NCBI GenBank assembly: GCA_942492635.1
Contig: CALOFP010000004.1
Span: forward strand, 372,001 to 436,000
Source of the DNA: CALOFP01 sp942492635
GTDB taxonomy: Bacteria > UBP6 > UBA1177 > CALOFP01
Length of the DNA: 64,000 bases
Direction of reading: 5' to 3'
Each line of letters opens with the position of its first letter. Within the stretch, counting starts at the first letter, position 1. This document shows positions 61,159 to 64,000 of the stretch, piece by piece. Under the pieces are notes generated by a model that was given only the letters and a program-made list of their open reading frames with translations, did not search any database and was not told the origin of the DNA. The position numbers and the translations under genes were made by a program.

Positions 61159-61923
61159 TTAAATTTTTTCAGCAACAACATAGATCGGGTGGTAGGAGAG
61201 GGCTACTCCGTTTTCACAGGAGAAGAGAGAGTTGTACTGATCGATAAATCCTTCGAGTTTTCCCTTTGTCCAGCGGAATCTTTTTGTCCCGGTAACACCG
61301 GTTTTTTTCATGTGAAGAAGAACATCCCTGGGTGTCGGAAGGGTAATTTTCTTTAGTTCCTCCCTGATGTCGAGGATCTTGAAATTTCCGGAAATCATCG
61401 ATTTGATCTTCCGAAAATCAGGATAGATGAGACCGTTGCCGATTGTATTCTGAATCTCAATCATATTCTCTGGTCCGAATGTTGTGAAGGCGATTATCCC
61501 ACCGGATTTCATATGGGAAGGTATGTTGCTTAGAAATTTTTCTGGATTTTTGAACCACTGAAACGAGGCGTTTGAGATCACAAGATCAAGGTTGTGGGGA
61601 AAAAGATCGCAGTTTTCCGCATCACCGGCAATGTAGCTCCATTCGAAAGATTCGTTTTTAAGGATGAAATCTATACTGCCATGAAAATCGTCTACAAGAT
61701 CGTTGACGTACAACTTTTTGACCGGAATTTTATTACAAATCTTCTTCGTCAGAAGTCCCGTTCCGCATCCGAGCTCCAGCACATCCAGACTTTTCCAGGA
61801 AACGAAGGGGAAAAGCATTTCGATGAGGGTGGTACACATCGCTTTCTGGACGAAGGCTTCCCCGTCATAGGTTTCCCTGCTTTTTCTGAATCGTTCCTTT
61901 ATGAGGGATTTGTCTATTTCCAT
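61159..61923 (-). CDS. bioC: Malonyl-ACP O-methyltransferase BioC
   Basis: 254 residues. The N-terminal FRKSRETYDGEAFVQKAM is a BioC signature, then the SAM site LELGCGTGLLT (about 50-60), NDLVDDF, SNASFQWF and the later LLHMKKTGVTG. BioC methylates malonyl-ACP to start pimeloyl synthesis for biotin. It overlaps the bioF end by 10 bases. bioH, bioA, bioD and bioB are not in the window. Confidence 0.92.
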   Translation of the reverse strand: MEIDKSLIKERFRKSRETYDGEAFVQKAMCTTLIEMLFPFVSWKSLDVLELGCGTGLLTKKICNKIPVKKLYVNDLVDDFHGSIDFILKNESFEWSYIAGDAENCDLFPHNLDLVISNASFQWFKNPEKFLSNIPSHMKSGGIIAFTTFGPENMIEIQNTIGNGLIYPDFRKIKSMISGNFKILDIREELKKITLPTPRDVLLHMKKTGVTGTKRFRWTKGKLEGFIDQYNSLFSCENGVALSYHPIYVVAEKI

Positions 61924-63089
61924 AACTTATCCAGAGTGGTGCAAATTTTTTGAATATGTTGTTCTTCAAGATTGGCCGAAAGCGAAATTCTTAATCGCGA
62001 TCCGTTTTCAGGTACTGTAGGAGGTCTGATTGCAGAAACGAGAAGTCCCTCGTTGCGGAAAAGTTCCGCAAGATTTATTGCAGAGCTGTTGTCTCCGGTG
62101 ATCAGGGGAACAATGTGGGTGTCGCCGGCCGTCGGAATTCCGATTTTTTCGACGCATTTTCTTATCCTGCCGGAAATTGTACGCAGTCTTTTTCTTCTCT
62201 CCTCCATCTCTTCGGAAAGGTTGAGGATATGTAGAGTCCAGCTTGCGACAATCGGAGGCAGGGCTGTTGTGAATATGAATGGGCGGACAGTGTTGACGAG
62301 GAGTGCCTTGACTTTTGAGTCGACTGCGGCGAATGCCCCGAGAGATGCGAGCGCTTTTCCGAAGGTACCTACGATTATGTCGATTTTGTCGACAGTCCCT
62401 GTTACTTGACAAAGTCCCAGACCGTTTTCTCCGTAGGCTCCGACTGCGTGAGCTTCATCGATATAGAGAACGGCATCGTAACGATCCCTCAATTCGATAA
62501 GTTTTTTAATGTCGGCTCTGTCTCCGTCCATGCTGAAGATGGATTCCGAAATTATGAGAGCGCGTTTTCCATCAGCCCTATTTTTTTTAAGGAGCGATTC
62601 AAGATGGTTGTAGTCGCAGTGGCGAAATCGAACAGTTTTTGAACGCGAAAGGAGAGTGCCGTCCACAATGCTTGCGTGATTGAGTTTGTCGGAAAATATG
62701 ATGTCGTTTCTTCCCACAAGCGCCGGAATGATGCCGCTGTTTGCGTGGTAACCGCTGTTCAGCAGCAGCGCTTCTTTCCCGTAAAGATCGCCCAGCTTTT
62801 TTTCAAGTTCATCCATCGACGGGCTGTTGCCGGTAAGCAGACGGGATGATGTGCTTGAAAAAGCGTAACGGGAAAGGTCTGAATCGACTTCCTTCATAAA
62901 TCTCTTGAAAATTTCGGAATCGGACGCGAGACCGAGGTAGTCGTTTGAAGAGAGGTTAAGGAAATTTCGGCCGTCGGATGAGATGTACGGTCCTCGGCGG
63001 TTGTCTGTGGGAACCACTCTTCTCATGCGGTCTGCGGTTACTATTGAATCGAGTGTTGTCTCAACCCATTTTGTGAAATCTCGTACCAT
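61914..63089 (-). CDS. bioF: 8-amino-7-oxononanoate synthase BioF
   Basis: 391 residues, PLP enzyme of the alpha-oxoamine synthase family. Seen: NFLNLSSNDYLGLA, SSTSSRLLTGNSPSMDELE, ALLLNSGYHANSGI, SDKLNHASIVDG, ESIFSMDGDRADI, DEAHAVGAYGENGLG and TFGKALASLGAF with the PLP Lys. It joins pimeloyl-ACP and alanine in biotin synthesis. Start 63089 has AAGGAG ahead; an upstream ATG (63119) lacks one. No BirA-type operator is visible upstream. Confidence 0.94.
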   Translation of the reverse strand: MVRDFTKWVETTLDSIVTADRMRRVVPTDNRRGPYISSDGRNFLNLSSNDYLGLASDSEIFKRFMKEVDSDLSRYAFSSTSSRLLTGNSPSMDELEKKLGDLYGKEALLLNSGYHANSGIIPALVGRNDIIFSDKLNHASIVDGTLLSRSKTVRFRHCDYNHLESLLKKNRADGKRALIISESIFSMDGDRADIKKLIELRDRYDAVLYIDEAHAVGAYGENGLGLCQVTGTVDKIDIIVGTFGKALASLGAFAAVDSKVKALLVNTVRPFIFTTALPPIVASWTLHILNLSEEMEERRKRLRTISGRIRKCVEKIGIPTAGDTHIVPLITGDNSSAINLAELFRNEGLLVSAIRPPTVPENGSRLRISLSANLEEQHIQKICTTLDKLWK

Positions 63090-63547
63090 AAAAACTCCTT
63101 GAGAATTTCTGGTTTGCAACTGTTCTGAAGTCGGAATCGGGTGGAATATATTTCCTATCTGAATGGATTCCCTATGAACAAATCTATCTGTCTAAGATCG
63201 GATCGGGTTGAAAATGAATAGGTTTTCAACTCCGGATTCCCCGTTTTTCGACATCTCAAAACAGTGAACGTTCCTAACTATATGCACAAAAAACTCTTTT
63301 GCAAGGTGAATCTGGTTGTGAATTGATATGCCGAAACGAAAACATCCACCCTCGCTCTTTTAGCAACTATTGGAACCACTCGAAACATCTGGGGCAATTG
63401 TTTATCAAAAGATATTCACGGCATTAGGATATGTTAGAGAAGAATGATCCCGAGAAAATCTTTTTGGACTCATCTTTTTTTTAGAGATAGGATTCCTGAA
63501 TAAAAATAAATAGGTAACAAAAAATAAAATAAAAAGAATAAAAAAAG
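63090..63547. other. Divergent intergenic region, bioF and cphA-like gene
   Basis: AT-rich and no gene. I looked for a BirA box (TTGTAAAC-type inverted repeat) and a riboswitch-like fold and saw neither. Confidence 0.5.
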
Positions 63548-63576
63548 TTGTTAATGCCAGTTTTGGAATATATAAT
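63548..63576 (+). promoter_or_regulatory. sigma70-like promoter for the cyanophycin-synthetase-like gene
   Basis: TTGTTA (63548-63553), 17-base spacer, TATAAT (63571-63576). It lies downstream of an in-frame ATG at 63554, which supports the TTG start at 63638. Confidence 0.6.
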
Positions 63577-63637
63577 TGAGCGGTTAAATTTCAAACATCT
63601 TTTTAAGGTATGCGCTTTTCATGGAGGGCAGGTTAAA

Positions 63638-64000
63638 TTGTATAGAGAATACAAGCTGTTGGACAGTCCGCTCACGGTCGAATACATCAAGGTTTTCAGG
63701 GGAGCCTCATTCTTTAGTGAATACCCCACGATTCTGATACGACTCGATCTTGGAGAGTACGACGAGGTTTTTTCAAACTCCATCAAGGGGTTGTATGAGA
63801 AACTGAGAGCGATACTTCCCTCCCTGGTGGAACATAAATGTTCACCCGGCAAAAGGGGAGGGTTCTTTCAACGTGTCCGTCATGGAACACTGCTCGGCCA
63901 CATAATGGAGCATGTGGCCCTTGAGCTTCAGAACCTTGCAGGGATGAATGTTTCCTATGGTAAGACAAGGAGCACTCTAAAAAAAGGTGTCTACAACGTG
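63638..64000 (+). CDS. cphA: Cyanophycin synthetase-like protein, N-terminal fragment
   Basis: 121 codons to the window edge. The text SEYPTILIRLDLGEYDEVFSN..., LPSLVEHKCSPGKRGGF, GTLLGHIMEHVALELQNLAGM and VSYGKTRST is the N-terminal domain of CphA, which builds arginine-aspartate polymer (cyanophycin) from ATP, Asp and Arg. The ATP-grasp and Mur-ligase-like domains lie outside. TTG start with GGAGG about 10 bases ahead and a promoter at 63548-63576. CphA-like enzymes with other products are possible. Confidence 0.85.
   Translation, partial: MYREYKLLDSPLTVEYIKVFRGASFFSEYPTILIRLDLGEYDEVFSNSIKGLYEKLRAILPSLVEHKCSPGKRGGFFQRVRHGTLLGHIMEHVALELQNLAGMNVSYGKTRSTLKKGVYNV

Noticed and set aside
63090..63547. 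BirA operator upstream of bioF
   Set aside because: No inverted TTGTAAAC-type site was found on reading both strands.

Overview
This is chromosomal DNA from a Gram-negative, probably deltaproteobacterial or Myxococcota-like organism. The evidence is a PEGA-type and a WD40-type Ser/Thr kinase, a sigma54 activator, type IV pilus genes (PilB, a FrzS-like pseudo-receiver coiled-coil protein, a PilY1-like adhesin), Cys-rich DUF4215 repeats and several lipoproteins. The assignment rests on gene content only. Most genes have clear GGAG-type ribosome sites, and several have good sigma70-like promoters.

Layout. 1-16 kb is mostly housekeeping and signalling: a ROK kinase fragment, secG, tRNA-Leu(AAG), a sigma54 activator divergent from a kinase-WD40 protein, an isocitrate dehydrogenase, a porin, a ferritin-like protein, maf-metG, a Ycf46-like AAA ATPase and an NFACT-R protein. 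16-31 kb is an accessory island. It holds an orphan contractile tail sheath gene, a group II intron, an IS21-family element, three copies of a phage spike (gpV-like) gene of which two are broken, and four paralogous EGF-repeat lipoproteins. 31-34.6 kb holds a DUF523/DUF1722 protein, a flavin-binding-fold protein and a frameshifted PEP-synthase-like gene. 34.8-41.4 kb is an operon in which a PilY1-like protein appears split over two secreted proteins. 42-48.6 kb holds a lipoprotein phosphatase, then the minus-strand run smpB-yraN-rsmI-frzS-like-pilB. 48.9-64 kb has a five-repeat lipoprotein, RNase HIII, a kinase-peptide transporter-aminotransferase operon, an M48 protease/LemA/zinc-finger operon, bioF-bioC and the start of a cyanophycin-synthetase-like gene.

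The most interesting part is 24.5-30.4 kb. Spike genes (plus strand) and lipoprotein genes (minus strand) meet tail to tail. Their outer, N-terminal coding parts are nearly identical between copies, while the inner, C-terminal coding parts are divergent. Each cassette is therefore one variable block between two conserved arms, a layout suited to swapping variants by homologous recombination. The partner relation between spike and lipoprotein is my inference. IS insertion, a nonsense codon and decayed gene ends show that the locus is also decaying. Second in interest are the split PilY1 pair and the FrzS-like/PilB pair, both pointing to pilus-based motility or adhesion.
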